Shown here: positions 1-11,815 of the stretch, piece by piece
How positions within the stretch are numbered: the first letter of the stretch is position 1
How the letters are laid out: each line of letters starts with the position of its first letter
Assembly (NCBI GenBank): GCA_050084515.1
Contig: CM114271.1
Location: 20,522,001 to 20,586,000 of the forward strand
DNA from: Blasia pusilla
Taxonomy: Eukaryota; Marchantiophyta; Marchantiopsida; Blasiales
Reading direction: 5' to 3'
Length of the DNA stretch: 64,000 nt
Position numbers and translations under genes: made by a program
Notes under the pieces: model-generated
The model's database searches: none
Told to the model about the DNA's origin: nothing
What the model saw: only the letters and a program-made list of their open reading frames with translations

Positions 1-63
1 TGGAATGAGGAATCAGAAGATTTGAGTGATGACATTCTATATAGCATAAATTAGACTGGTTAC

Positions 64-1974
64 CTTGAACGTCATTTCCAGGGCCTTCTGGTACAATTCA
101 TTATGTGGGTCCTGCAATAAGATAAGAAAAAAAAATTTTAATACTTTTCATTCGCCAAACTCTTTTGACAAGTAGGACTCCTTGTTTTGCTTGGCAGCAT
201 TTTTGCCCAAAGAGATACCACATTGGAGACAGAGAGAGACAATACATTCCATTAAAAGCAGAAGCAGAAGCAGATCCTTTGACATGAAGGGCCAAAGATC
301 CTTGCAAAATTGATATGAAAACAGGATACCCTGGTTTGGCAAAGTAATAAATTGAGACAAATCTCTCAAGTCAAACCCACCTCCTCGAGAGCAATCCTAA
401 AGGAGTGGGCTGCTTGCTTGAAGTAGTCATTAGCTTGATCTGTATCTGTGACTAGGAAGCCTTGAGATGTGTGCGCATTTCCTAAGCACCAAAGAGTGTC
501 ATGCTTTCTTGGACTGATCTTCAATGCTTCTTCCAGCTTGGACACCGCCTCTGCAAAAGAAAAAAAATTCCTCCACTTAACAAGGAGCAGAAAACAATTG
601 ATCACTCACAGCTATTGAAAATACAGTTCACTTGCACAAAAGGGAGTTAACTGTCAATTTCCATACTCAATTCTGCTCATTTGTCCTACATTCATAGAGG
701 GCACCTGAGAGATTGAAGCATTGAATATTCACTCAAGACTGCAGAACTGACATTGATAAGATCAATTACCCACTAGTGCACTTGCTTCATTGTGTTTACT
801 TTGGACGGCTAGTTTTCATTCTAGTGGGCTGGCAGTGAATCACAGTGACGGGCTTCAGCTCATAAAACCTTATGCTGCCCGATAGCTTTAAGCTTGATAT
901 TCAAAATCCTTCAATTCTGGATACAATGAGCCTTACTTCATTGAAAAAACGGTTATAATCTGGTAAAAGTCTGATGCTGTCCGATAGCATTAAGCTTGAT
1001 TTTATAAATCCTTCAATTCTCGATACGATGAGCCTTACTTTCATTAAGAAAATGGTTGTAATTGGGTTTAGTGTCCTAATTTGATTGATGAAATCCTTCC
1101 CATTTACTTAAGTGGCCGTGCTTGAAGAAGCACTATCATGGTCCGTGTTTAGTATGTTTCACATAAGTCACATGTTTGTCTTCAATTAGGAAGGTGAGAC
1201 GACAATATTGTGACAATCTACCAAGTCTACGATGGGTTTGAGAATTTCCTGGATTCGAGGATACTTCGGTCAAAATTACCATGATGAGAAATAAGAAATT
1301 CTGAGAAGAGGGTACGCGACCACAAACCTTGAACCATATTCGCTGAATCTTGACCTTGGCGGAAGTGAGCCAGCTCTAGCAAAGCTCCTCCCCATCGAGT
1401 CAAATTCTATACATAATCACGGACTGTCTGGTCAGTGTTACTAATCGGATTAAACAATTAAATCTTCATTTTCGAAATATTCCTCACCCTAACCAATGAA
1501 GAACAATTCTAAACCTTCAACCTAAACTACGACTGCTTCAGCGAGTGGGACGTTCCACAGGCAACTCCTTCAGGAGTCGGACCGAATCAACCGACCCCCG
1601 CTGGGGCACTACATATCAGCCCCGCAGCCCTGTGACCTGAAGAAAAAACACTTTGACCCATCCACGCATCTACCACGTCCAGAAGTCGCCCCCCACCCCC
1701 AAACAGCCCGAGGCCTCGAAAACAATCCCTGCTCAATGTCTGAAGAGGTCTTAACCTTAATTGTGCATCATCTGGACACAAGAGCCAGCCAGCGAACGAA
1801 TTCTGTCCTAAGCAGGGCAAAGAGAAAACACAATCATATCATGACTAAAGAAAATCAAACCGGGATGCATACATCGGGATCGTTGGGATTGCGCAGATAC
1901 TCCGCGGCAGCCTTCTCACGCGTTTGCTCGAAAAGCATGAGCCTCTCAAGCTCCTCACGTGGTATCGAGTCCAT
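64..1974 (-). CDS. TOM20: Mitochondrial import receptor subunit TOM20, 5' part (four exons)
   Basis: Plant TOM20 is an outer-membrane receptor that binds mitochondrial presequences. Exons on the minus strand are 1873-1974, 1328-1406, 381-550 and 64-111, all with GT/AG junctions and joining in frame to 133 codons. The start was chosen because it gives MDSIPREELERLMLFEQ, matching the acidic N-terminus and 'LLFEQ' block of plant TOM20. Exon 2 gives NLTRWGGALLELAHF, exon 3 KLEEALKISPRKHD...WCLGNAHTS, and exon 4 NELYQKALEMTFK; these are the TPR-like receptor helices of the family. The C-terminal membrane anchor and stop lie left of position 1, so this is a partial gene. Exon 4 is only 48 bp and the introns are about 270-780 bp. 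No inactivating change is seen. Animal-type TOM20 is excluded by the domain order. Very likely a working gene. Confidence 0.93.
871..1075. repeat. Tandem duplication (about 102 bp, two copies) inside TOM20 intron 2
   Basis: The block starting tgctg(c/t)ccgatagc, with ccttcaattct and gatgagccttact further on, occurs at about 873 and again at about 975. The copies are diverged at several positions. It lies wholly inside an intron and does not touch the splice sites. Confidence 0.8.
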
Positions 1975-3331
1975 TTTCGCTGGACTTCAAAACCACAGAG
2001 TGGGATTCACTCCACAGACCTCAGAAAAGTGCCGGTCCGATCTGCCCAAACTAAACAAAAGAACAACAATGGCGTACCAACTCTAATTGAATGAGGTGAA
2101 CACAAGAGAGATCGATTGATCGATTTTTCGCCCCAAAACCCTCAGCTCTCTTACTCCTCTGTTCTGCCTCTTCTCGTCGTTCCTCTATTCCTGGACGGAC
2201 GTGACGTGGGGTGGGAAGGGTGGGATAATGGACGGAGAATGGAAGGACTCATTCAAGCCCTAACTGAAGTGAGTTTAGGTTGAGTTACACTTGTCTCCTG
2301 GGAGTGATTGACGAGAAGGCACTTTATTCGGTAGTCTTCTTGGTAATCATGATACTACTCAGACGGCGATGACGTGACGGTCGCACGCATTTATGAGTGG
2401 ATACTTCGGTAAAATTTGGTGGAGCATGTGAGAATATATGGATTCCAAAGTTGTTTAATGTGAAACTACAAATAAAAATGAGTATTTAGCTCAAAAGAAA
2501 GAAAGGGTTTCTTTGTGGATTACATTGTGTGTAATCATTTTCTCTCTCTACTAGAAGGCACTCAACTTTTGTTCCCTATTTGACATATGTTATGTGAAAT
2601 TGACCATGAGAAGATGAAAGAGTAGACAAATAAATTTCAATGTAAGTTTGTGGAGATTAATATTGGGAACTATTAGTAATCATAGCAAAAGTTGGATGAT
2701 TAAGGAATGGAAACCTGCACAAAACAAAAGGCAAATGGGAGTCACCTTGAATCAATGGGATAAGTGGAATGAAAATTTGATCTCCAATATCTTTTCGTAT
2801 GATGACTTCAAAATCTATCACTACATCAATCAATCACTTATTGAGTATTGTTTGCTTGTGCTTTTGATCCATTCATATTTCGTAAGAACATGCAATTTTC
2901 AAACATAAGAAATGCGAAAGTAGTCTAGAACGCAAGCATGTGGTCAAAACTTCAGTTGGATATGTATGATTCATCCCCTCATTCATAACATAGTCAACAA
3001 TAAGATAAATATGCTACTAAACATAATACATTCTTCAAAGGATGGCTGCTTCCAAGCCCACCTCCTGGTTGTCATCGCTCAATAACTTCCTTATCCACTA
3101 AGTGATTGCTTAAGGACCTTAGCGTACGATCTAGGCTGTTTCCCTCTTGACTTTGGACCTTAGCGCCCAAAGTCTGTCTGTACAAACTCAATGGCCTGCA
3201 TTCGGAGTTTCCTTGGGGTTGGTGAAGCTTTAGGGTATTATTATTTTTATTGTTATTATAATGGCATATATTGTAAATTGAGTAATTACAAAAATTACTC
3301 GTTAAAATTATTTGAAATAAATAATCTAATC
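1975..3331. other. TOM20 upstream region and intergenic DNA
   Basis: This holds the presumed 5' UTR and promoter of TOM20 (pyrimidine-rich stretch at 2130-2180). An 86-codon open frame at 2648-2908 (+) has no recognisable domain and is probably chance. I see nothing else. Confidence 0.4.
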
Positions 3332-3701
3332 ATGCAAAACAGAAACTTAAATAATTTTTTATAAAATGGATAACTCGATCGATTTCTATAATGATTATTA
3401 TAAATATAATAGTTTGGTCATCTGTTTTGAAGCATATCCTATTTTTGCACAACAGGTTATGAAAACCCTAGAGAAGCTCTTGGTCGTATTGTATGTGCTA
3501 ACCGTCATTTAGCTAAAAACTGTTGATATTGAAGTTCCACAACTGTTCTTCCAAACACTTTGTGTTTGAAGCGTTGTTAAAATTCCTTATGATATGCAAA
3601 TAAAACAAGTACTTGCTAATGGAAAAAAAGGGGTCTTTAAATGTTGGAGCAATTCTTATTTTACCTGAGGGTTTTGAACTAGCTCCTTCTGATCGTATTC
3701 T
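3332..3701 (+). pseudogene. petA: Plastid petA (cytochrome f) fragment in nuclear DNA
   Basis: Translating across frames gives the cytochrome f order: start MQNRN at 3332, [56 protein letters not shown], then [20 protein letters not shown] near 3700. In a live gene this is the precursor N-terminus and haem-binding region of the thylakoid cytochrome b6f subunit. Here several frameshifts break it, and the haem motif CANCH reads CANRH. Homology stops abruptly after DRI, about one third into the protein. A plastid-to-nucleus transfer (NUPT) is the simplest reading; assembly contamination is unlikely given the decay. Confidence 0.88.
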
Positions 3702-4159
3702 TGTTTTGGTTTTAGATGTACGTTTTTTTGGAACTGCCATAATAAAAAATACCTTATCCTTTTATAAAAAAAATTTGATTGAGAAATTTTTACATATTTT
3801 TTTAATGAAAAAAAAAAAAATTTTATTTAGTTTACAACTAAATCTCTTTTCCATTAAAAAAAATTGAATCAACCACGAATCGTGTTGATTTTTGACGATG
3901 TTTATATTCAATATTGGGTTTTACCAATACTGAGCAAAGATGTTGTATGGCTTTTTCTCTTTGTTTCTATATATTGGTGGGGGGAGAGATAGCGCGGAGC
4001 CACGCGCCTTAATCTTAATATGCCTGGATCCGAAGGGCCCCCCAGAAGACCCAAAGGGGCCCTGTCCGACAGGGGACTTGGTTTTGTCCGAGTCAAAAAA
4101 ATATAGATTTTTTTTTTATCGAAGACGCATTTTTTGACCAGAAAACGCGGAACGGGAAC
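3702..4159. other. Segment between petA and rps13 relics, possibly organellar
   Basis: AT-rich sequence with a GC-rich block near 4010-4090 of a kind common in plant mitochondrial spacers. The frame at about 3882-3965 reads like a hydrophobic protein end (DVVWLFLFVSIYWW), but I cannot assign it. It may belong to the same organelle-derived insert. Confidence 0.4.
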
Positions 4160-4330
4160 CTATATATTTTGGATTGATCAAATTGATACAGAAGTTGTAA
4201 CACAGGAAAACTACAGAAAACACCATTTGACCAAATTCTAAAAATAATAAGTCAAAATTATTTAGTTGATTCAGAATTGAAAAGAGTTATTCAAAGAGAC
4301 ATCAAACGATTAATTAGTATTGGTTGTTCA
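4160..4330 (+). pseudogene. rps13: Mitochondrial rps13 (ribosomal protein S13) fragment in nuclear DNA
   Basis: From about 4215 one frame reads PFDQILKIISQNYL followed by VDSELKRVIQRDIKRLISIGC. This is the middle of mitochondrial ribosomal protein S13 as I recall it from bryophytes; angiosperm forms differ more here. Upstream, from about 4165, out-of-frame traces of the IFGIG...IQVCN part can be followed. Homology ends after SIGC, before the conserved YRGxRH motif, so the piece is truncated at both ends. The lineage comparison is from memory and needs an alignment. It lies about 460 bp from the plastid petA piece. Confidence 0.8.
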
Positions 4331-5464
4331 CTTTGCCTATGTTTATGAGCTTGATTATTTCTCGATGAGGAGGGTGGGAGGACGTGGCACAAATCTTTGT
4401 TTTCGCGGCTGATTATCTATCATATATAGAGAAATCCAACCTCAAGGCTCTCCGCAGGCCCGTAGTGCATAAACGGCTTTCTGATTTCGTGGCCCTCTGG
4501 TGTTACATCCAAAGGGCGTCGAGCCACCCCTTATCGTGAAGATCCATTTATGAGAAGATAAGTTCCTAATTCACGCTCATTAAAGAAATTGGAAATTGAA
4601 AAGAAAAAAACAAACAAAAGAAGATGATTATTATCTCCCCATGAAAGCAAGACATAACTTTTGCATTTGTCTCGTCAACATCTCAATTTTTTGGAGTCAA
4701 AATAGTTGTATTTCTCAAGAAATTTAATATCATAAAATTGGCAAGAAGCATCTCCAAAGCGAATATCTTATTGCTCTTAATAACCATATCATATAGCAAT
4801 TGTATAAAATCATCTCCCGATTTAAGATGCAAAAATACATCCTCCTTTCCCACCTCCAATAACCAATCACAAAAGCCTTGTTGTTAAACACGCATTTGAT
4901 CAATCATTCTTTGAACTCTCATGTTAGCCTCCAACTTCATCATCTTTACAGATGACTATGATGATAATCTCTTTAGAGTGACTTGGATGATTTTTGAACT
5001 ATCTCCATAATTAACAACAATCAAGACTTTATAAGAATCACCATTAAATATCGTGAATTTTCCATTAAATGGTATTTTTCTTAAATTAATCAGTAGAGAT
5101 AACTTCCAAAATATCTTCTAAAGTATGATTCATTGCCTCAAATGTATGACAATGAGTCATAAGTACATCAACCCATATAATGAGCATTTCATTTCGAATT
5201 AATTATAATGCATCACTACTAATGTTGTGCACTTATTCCCTTGAGTGTCAAGCTTGTGTGTTGCGGAAGCTTGCGTTTAGCAAGTCACACTCTCATTATT
5301 GATCTGCATTCAAACACTCACATTAGCCATAATTTGCATCAACCAGCCTTGCATCTCCTCAATTTTGATCTTAGGCCATCTTTCAAGCTCACCAAATCAA
5401 GACAAGATTAGATATTAACTAACCTCTTACTCTCCAACATTAGCAAGTCATTCAAGACGTGGGA
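4331..5464. other. Intergenic, partly possibly organellar
   Basis: 4340-4560 is more GC-rich than its surroundings and may continue the mitochondrial insert. 4600-5464 is AT-rich with no open frame of note. Confidence 0.3.
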
Positions 5465-5469
5465 CATAT

Positions 5470-5776
5470 TACTGAAGATTGAGTTACAGTCAAACTCATG
5501 AAACACCTAAACTGCTACATTTGGTACTTACACGAAGTAGGGAAGTTTAATCTTGGTTAGTCAATTAAACGCGATTATCTTAACTAGGGTTAGTTAATCA
5601 CAGTTAATCTAACTCGAGACTAAGGTTAGGGTTAGGGTTGCTTGTACATACCCTATATAATTGAGAAGGGGATCAGCCTCCACTCATTCTCTCATTGCAA
5701 ATTTCGTTCTCCATAGTGGTGTGCGTGTATGAGAGCCGTTTTCCACCATTTATGCTTGTTTAGCAGTTTTTCCACA
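5470..5776 (+). repeat. 5' LTR of copia element 1
   Basis: Matches 16409-16715 over its whole 307 bp. It starts TACTGAAG and ends CCACA. It contains a telomere-like ttagggttaggg run near 5626 and a TATA-like ctatataa at 5653-5660. Confidence 0.93.
5653..5660 (+). promoter_or_regulatory. TATA-like box of the copia LTR
   Basis: ctatataa in the middle of the 5' LTR; the same word occurs in the 3' LTR and in the second copia copy. Its position fits the U3/R boundary of a plant copia LTR. Confidence 0.5.
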
Positions 5777-5790
5777 TGATATCAGAGCTA
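5777..5790 (+). other. Primer-binding site of copia element 1
   Basis: tgatatcagagct directly follows the 5' LTR. It differs by one base from tggtatcagagc, the usual plant site for initiator tRNA-Met. Confidence 0.8.
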
Positions 5791-6280
5791 TAGGAGAACA
5801 TCACTTGAAACTCTCAGTATTTGAGGAGAGAAGAGAGGCAAGAGAAGGCACAATTTCAGTTTGGGAGAAGGTATTTTTATTGAGAGCTTAGTGGGTGCAG
5901 ACTTCATATTGAGCTTTGACGGTGATAAAACTTTGGAGGCAGTTTTTTAAGGCTTTTCGAGTCGAGTTAGCCATCTGGGTCTGCATACCAAAGACTAGTT
6001 CTAAACGTCGTGTAGAACTCGTCGAGAGCTTTCCAACGCACCCAAAATTGCTCGATTCTGACATTCAGGGCACCTCCAATGGCAATTTTAGTGTAGGAAA
6101 GTGCAATTAGTGAAGAAAAGTTGTGCAATTTGCTTTTTACAGACCAATTCTGATTAGTTCTTTCATACATTTGATCAAGTTTGGAAAATTTCAGGTCAAT
6201 TTACCTGTAGGAGTGGTCTATACTTCAATTGGAGCAGTAGAAAGCTTGAAATTATATTTTTCTTAGTGAAATCGTTCGTC

Positions 6281-7150
6281 ATGGAATATTCCTCAACAGC
6301 AATCACAGGCGAGAAGCTAGATAAGCAGAATTATAATGTCCGGAAGTTTCGCATGAAAATTTTTCTCATGGATCAAGAACTATGGGAGCTTGTCGCATGT
6401 GATGAGGCCAAGCTAGAAGATGACTCAACAGACTTGAATGTTCGCGCCTGGAACAAACGCGTAAAGCAAGTAATCTACTATATTTTAATAACGATCAGTT
6501 CGCCAATGATAGGTTACATTCAAGATGTTGATATTCCGAAGGAGACTTGGGATATATTGGAAAAGATGTTCCAGACATCTATAAAGGCTATAAAGCTTCA
6601 ATTGAAACAAGAATTGAACGAAGTGAGGAAAGGATCGCAGAGCATCAATGATTATATTTTGAGTATTAGACATATTGCTGATCAATTGAATAGCATTGGA
6701 GTGATAGTAGAAGATGATGATCTGATTTTGTTCACTCTTCAAGGCCTTCCAAAGGATTATAAGTCCTTTGAGACCTCTATCTCTGTGAAAGAGAAATATC
6801 CAACCTTTCAAGAGTTAGTCCCATCTGTTAATCAATGAAGAGATGCGTCTAGTAGGCACCGGTAGCTCGTCTAGTCTACAAGAGAGTGCGCTATTTGCAG
6901 GTTATTGATCAAACAGAGGCATGGATCGTGGCAGAAACTTCCGTGGTCGTGGTGGATATCAAGCATATGGAGGAAGAGGCACTCAATATAACGTCGCACA
7001 GTCAACTACGAATCAGTACCACACACAATCATAAGGTGGTGATGGTGGAAACCATTGGGGTCAAGATCAGCAGTAGAGGGTTCATGGATCTTGCAATTAC
7101 TGTGGTATACACGGTCACTATGCAAAGTTTTGATTCAAGAAGAAGGCACA
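6281..7150 (+). pseudogene. Copia gag region (element 1)
   Basis: Starts MEYSSTAITGEKLDKQNY and runs through a typical copia gag (WELVACDEA..., LKQELNEVRKGSQSINDYI, LQGLPKDYKSFE). The open frame breaks at 6836. The remainder continues in other frames with Gly/Arg-rich sequence and a zinc knuckle CNYCGIHGHYAK near 7098 whose last cysteine is lost. In life this would form the particle coat and bind RNA. Confidence 0.85.
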
Positions 7151-7159
7151 TATGAGAAC

Positions 7160-8588
7160 AAGAGCCTTACAGCAATAAAACTATGTGAATCAACAACACA
7201 AAGAGCAGTATCAAGAACAACAAAAAATTCACAAACGGAGCATCTCTTGGTAATGACTCATCATATGGGAGCAAGGGTCAAGAAAGACTCGACAACAGAT
7301 TGGTACATTGACTCTGGTGCATCAAATCACATGATCTCACAAGCTAAATGGTTCAATAGTTTGGAGCTAGTGAAAGATCCTATAATTGTGCTCACAGGAG
7401 ATGACACTCAACATCATATCACGCATACCGGTAAAATTCCAATAACATCAGATGGTTTTTGTGCTCTTGGAAATGTTCTCTATGTTCCTACCATTGCAAG
7501 AAATCTGATCTGTGTAAAACACAGAGTAGAACAAGGTTATCAAGTGAAGTTAAACGGAGATGGTTGTTTCATTGAAACAATGGATAACCAGACTACGACA
7601 GCCAAAGGAATAAGATCAGCAGAATGTTTAAATTAGATGTTTCTACGCTAGAGATTCAAACAACAATGTATGGTCAAACCGGCCAACAAGTCATAGATCT
7701 AAATGTGTGGCATAAAAGAATTGGACATTTGAATCTTCAAAGATTATAGAGTCTTTCATCATTTAATATAGTAATATGACTCCCTAAATTAGCGAGTCCT
7801 GTAATGTTAGAGGTATGTCGTGCTTGCCAATTTGGAAAACAAGATAGATTTCCTTTTCCAAAGCAAGGTAGAAGAGCATCTAGGATATTGGAGTTGATCC
7901 ATAATGATGTGTGGACAGCATCACAACATAGCCTTAATAGTTGCCAATACTTTGTTTCATTTATTGATGACTTCTCTAGATATATATAGATATACTTTTT
8001 GAAAGCCAAGTCACAAGTATTCTTAGTGTTCCAAACATTCAGAGTTTTAGTAGAGAAGCAGACTGGAGAACACATTCTGAAATTGCGTTGTGATGGAGGA
8101 GGAGAGTATCTTTCAACAGAGTTTGATGACTATTTACGTCAGAATGGCATCAAACATCAAGTGACTTGGCGTTACACTCCATAAAAAATGGAGTGGCTGA
8201 GAGGAAGAATTAACGTATTACTGAAGCGACACGAGCTATGTTGAATGAGAAGAACATGCGTAAGGTCTATTGGGCATAGGCTGTAGCATGTGCAGTCTTC
8301 TTATTCAACCGAACTCTAATAGTAGGAGTTCATGATAAAACTCCATTCGAAGTCTTCACAGGAAGTAAACCTGATTTTTCCTTCTTGAAAGTATTTAGTT
8401 GTATTTGTTATGCTCATGTTCCTTCTGAGAGACGTTAGAAATTAGATCCCAAGTCTGAAAGATATATCTTCATTGGCTATGTTGATGGAACTAAGGGGTA
8501 TAAGTGTTACATTCTATCCTCTAGGCAACTAATTATTAGTCGGGATATTATCTTTGATGAGCTAAAGTCATGGTATGCTCCATCTAAG
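7160..8588 (+). pseudogene. Copia protease and integrase (element 1), interrupted
   Basis: Protease has the intact catalytic motif in DWYIDSGASNHM near 7310. The integrase zinc-binding part shows HKRIGHLNLQ near 7710 and CRACQFGKQ near 7820; the catalytic core shows HNDVW, FIDDFSRYI and LRCDGGGEY. Stops occur at about 7748, 7987 and 8182. The coding region is cut at 8588 by the gypsy insertion and resumes at 14554. Confidence 0.88.
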
Positions 8589-8926
8589 TGTAACTCTCCA
8601 GCTCACGGAACCACTCTAGAGTTGCTCAAAGATAGCATGCCCTCAAGGCCTCTCCTCTTCCTTTATATACTTAGAGATAGGTACAATGAAAACAAATTAG
8701 CTCTACCTATCATTATGCCACGTGTCCTACTCTCATAGCATGAGAGAATCTCCTTTGGAGTCTAATGTCCCAACCTCATCCTTATTTCCCTTTTCACCAA
8801 CCTATGGCCCCACTCTCATCTTTATCTCATGTATCTTTTCTTTTCTCTTTTTGGTTGATTCTTTCCCACTTATGCGCTTCATATCATAGATTCTAACTTA
8901 ACTATGACTAACAAAGGATGGTTACA
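8589..8926 (-). repeat. Gypsy 3' LTR (by element orientation), 338 bp
   Basis: Matches 14196-14548 except for a 15-bp unit present once here and twice there. It is followed at 8927 by the complement of a purine tract (tctcccccc), the element's polypurine tract. Confidence 0.93.
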
Positions 8927-8939
8927 AATCTCCCCCCAT

Positions 8940-9284
8940 TTAAGACACAACGTCCTCGTTGTGAGAACTTTCAAACTCTTGCACTATTAATGGTGCGTTC
9001 ACCAAGTTGGCTGAGGGTTCCCATGTGGCCTCAAATAGTGGATATCCTTTCCATTGGACCAAATATTCAACTCGTTGGTCATGAGCTCCTCGAGTGCATT
9101 TCTTCAAGATACGTTCCATTTCAAATTCTTCATGATCTCCGACTATTTGAGGTAGTGGTGGAGTGACAATATTGTCCTTAAATCTCTTAGGGCGTGGAAA
9201 AAACAGTCGAAAAAGAGAGACATGAAACACATGATGGATTTTCATATGCATCGATAGGTCTAGCTTATACGCCACGGCGCCCAC
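8940..9284 (-). pseudogene. Integrase C-terminus with chromodomain (gypsy)
   Basis: MHMKIHHVFHVSLFR is the usual integrase tail of plant Ty3/gypsy elements. After a linker it ends in a chromodomain: the MERIL, VEYLVQWKGYP and TWEPSANL blocks carry the aromatic residues of the fold. In chromoviruses this domain steers integration to chromatin. It is in the same frame as the integrase upstream, separated by stops near 9342 and at 9420. Confidence 0.9.
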
Positions 9285-9419
9285 TTTTTGTAGGATAGTG
9301 AAAGGCCCAATATAGCGAGGATTAAGCTTACGAACTCCTACTTATGATAAATTGGTTGTTGCTAACCAAACCTTGTCCCCTTCAAAAAACTCGACATCTC
9401 GATGATGAGCATCTACATA

Positions 9420-10490
9420 TTATTTTTGTCGATTTTGGGCAATAACCAACTTCTCCTTAGTAAGTTGAACCCCTTTCTGAATTTGGTCCACAAACTCATT
9501 AACTGCAGCTACCTTTGTAGGTTCTCTCAGACTTTTCCCTATTCGAGTGAGACTAGAAGGAATTGAGGGATGCTCGCCATGCATTAAAAACAATGGTATG
9601 ATCTTAGTGGAAGAGTTCATGGAGTTATTATATGAGAACTCTACTAAGGGTAACAATGAGTCCCATCCTTGTTGATCCTCCAATGTTAAGGCGCGTAGCA
9701 TATCCTCAATAGTACTGTTGGCCCTTTCAGTTTGTCCATCAGTTTGAGGGTGATAAGCCGTAGACATGGCTAGTTTAGTTTGGAGCAATCCGAATAAAGC
9801 CTTCCAAAATAAACTCGTGAAATAGATTCCCCTATCAGTGATAAGCACTTTAGGAAGACCATGATGGACAAAGACTGTCTCGATGTAGATCCTAGCCAAC
9901 TCGTGCGATCCAGCGGTCTTCTTGGTCGGACGAAGGTGTATCATCTTGCTTAGTCTATCCACAAAGACCACAATAGAGTCATATCCCGTGATCGTACATG
10001 GTAGCTCACAAACAAGATCCATAGTGACTTGTTCCCAACGTTTTTGAGGTATTGGGATCGGCTGCAACAATCCTGCTGGTTTTGTGTTACTAGCCTTGAT
10101 TTGTTGACAAATCCTACAACTCCTTACATATATGTCAACATCTTCTCTCATTTTGGGCCAATAGTACGCTCGTTGTAATCCCTCTAAGGTTTTTTCAGCT
10201 CCCATATGACCCGCAATGACTGTGTCGTGAGCTTCACACAATACTTCAATGCGTAATTGTGGATCTTGTGGGATCCATACTTTACCTTTATGGAAAATCA
10301 ATCCTTGAGCCTTGTATACTCTGTTGGCATGAATAGCCACTGCAATTTCTTCATCCTCCTTTGTGGCTTCGGATAACTTTTTCCACAAACTAGAGTGAAT
10401 CTCCACTTCAAATATGTTATTCATATGTGGTATACAAGTCAAGGCGTCTGCCAACTGCTTCTTTCCTTCCATATAGACAATTTTCATCAT
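9420..10490 (-). pseudogene. Gypsy integrase
   Basis: An open frame of 356 codons. The HHCC zinc finger reads HDTVIAGHMG...CRICQQ (about residues 88-130). The catalytic core follows with WEQVTMDLV, VFVDRLSKM, LITDRG and STAYHPQTDGQTERAN, so the three acidic catalytic positions appear present. It continues in frame from the RNase H, separated only by a TGA at 10500-10502, and into the chromodomain past a TAA at 9420-9422. Confidence 0.92.
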
Positions 10491-10499
10491 GAATTGTTG

Positions 10500-11815
10500 T
10501 CACCATTCTGCCCATCGAATTTGACGTTTGGAAAGCTCCTTCTGGGACTCTAAGTAGACCAAGGGCTTGTGATCAGTCTCCACCACAAACTCCTTATCGC
10601 CCAAGTAATATTTCCAATGCTTGGTTGCCAACACAATAGCAAATTCTTCTCGCTCAGTTGTATGGTAGTTTTGCTCCGTTGGCAATAGCTTGCGAGAAAA
10701 GAAGGCAATAAGATGCCATCCATACTCCCATTTTGTTGTAGTACTCCTCTAATGCTAGTACCTGAAGCATCTGTGGCCAACTTGATGGATCGATTAGGAT
10801 CATACCACTTCAATATAGGGGCTTTGATAAAGGCATCCTTTAATGATTGAAAAGCAATCTCTTGTGATGTGCCCCAATTCCATTTTTGTCCTTTCCCTAG
10901 TAAAGTTGTTAAGGATTGTGTAATTTGAGCAAAACCTTTGACAAATCTTCGATAGAATCCTGTTAACCCTAGAAAACTCTTCAATTGAGTTTGATCCTCA
11001 GGGGCACTCCATTTTTGGATCGCTTCTACCTTCTCACTCATCACTTGGATACCTTCTACGCTTACTCGATGCCCTAGATAATCAACTTCTGTTTTACCAA
11101 ACTCACATTTTGACGCTTTAGCATACAACTCATTATCTCTTAGGATTTGAAGGACTTCTCGTAGATAATTTATATGCTCCTCTATCGTTTTACTATAGAC
11201 TAAGATATCATCTAAGAATACAATGACAGACTTGTCTAAATATAAATGAAAGATATCATTCATTAGGCCCATAAAGGTTGCAGGTGCATTAGTAAGACCA
11301 AATGGTATGACTAAGTATTCAAAGTGTCCATACCTAGTACGAAAAGCAGTCTTGTGTACATCTTCATCCGCAATTCGAATTTGGTTGTAGCTGCTACGAA
11401 GGTCAAGTTTGGTGAAGTATTTTGCTCCTTGTAGTTGGTCGAACAAATCATCCATTCTTGGTAATGGATATTTGTTTTTGACTGTTTGTTGATTTAGTGC
11501 TCGATAGTCGATACACAGTCGTATGCTTCCATCTTTCTTTTTCACAAAAAGGATAGGGGCTCCATATGGCGAGACGCTTGGTTGGATGAAGCCTTTCTGC
11601 AACATCTCCTCCACTTGGGCTTTGCATTATTCTAATTCTCTTGGAGCTAAGCGGTAAGGAGCTTTACATGGTGGTGTGCTTCTTGGAAGGATCTCAATCT
11701 TGTGGTCTACCCTCCGTTTGGGTGGTAATCCTGATGGTAAATCATTTGGGAATACATCTTTGTATTCCTCCAATACTTCTCTCAACTCGTCTGGTACCTC
11801 TGAATATTTTTTCAA
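10500..11815 (-). pseudogene. Gypsy reverse transcriptase and RNase H, with stop and frameshift
   Basis: Starts with the conserved connection to protease (FPNDLPSGLPPKR, VDHKIE). An in-frame TAA sits at 11627-11629, then the polymerase continues with [39 protein letters not shown] and catalytic FLDDILVYS. The RNase H region (ATDASG) shifts frame near 10720; the rest ([25 protein letters not shown]) lies in 10500-10685. These are the only serious breaks I see in 1.3 kb. Confidence 0.92.

Noticed and set aside
2648-2908. 86-codon open frame upstream of TOM20
   Set aside because: No motif, and nothing conserved that I can recognise.
3882-3965. Possible mitochondrial SDH4-like protein end next to petA/rps13 relics
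   Set aside because: Hydrophobic pattern and a KDVVWLFLFV-like string are suggestive, but too short to name.
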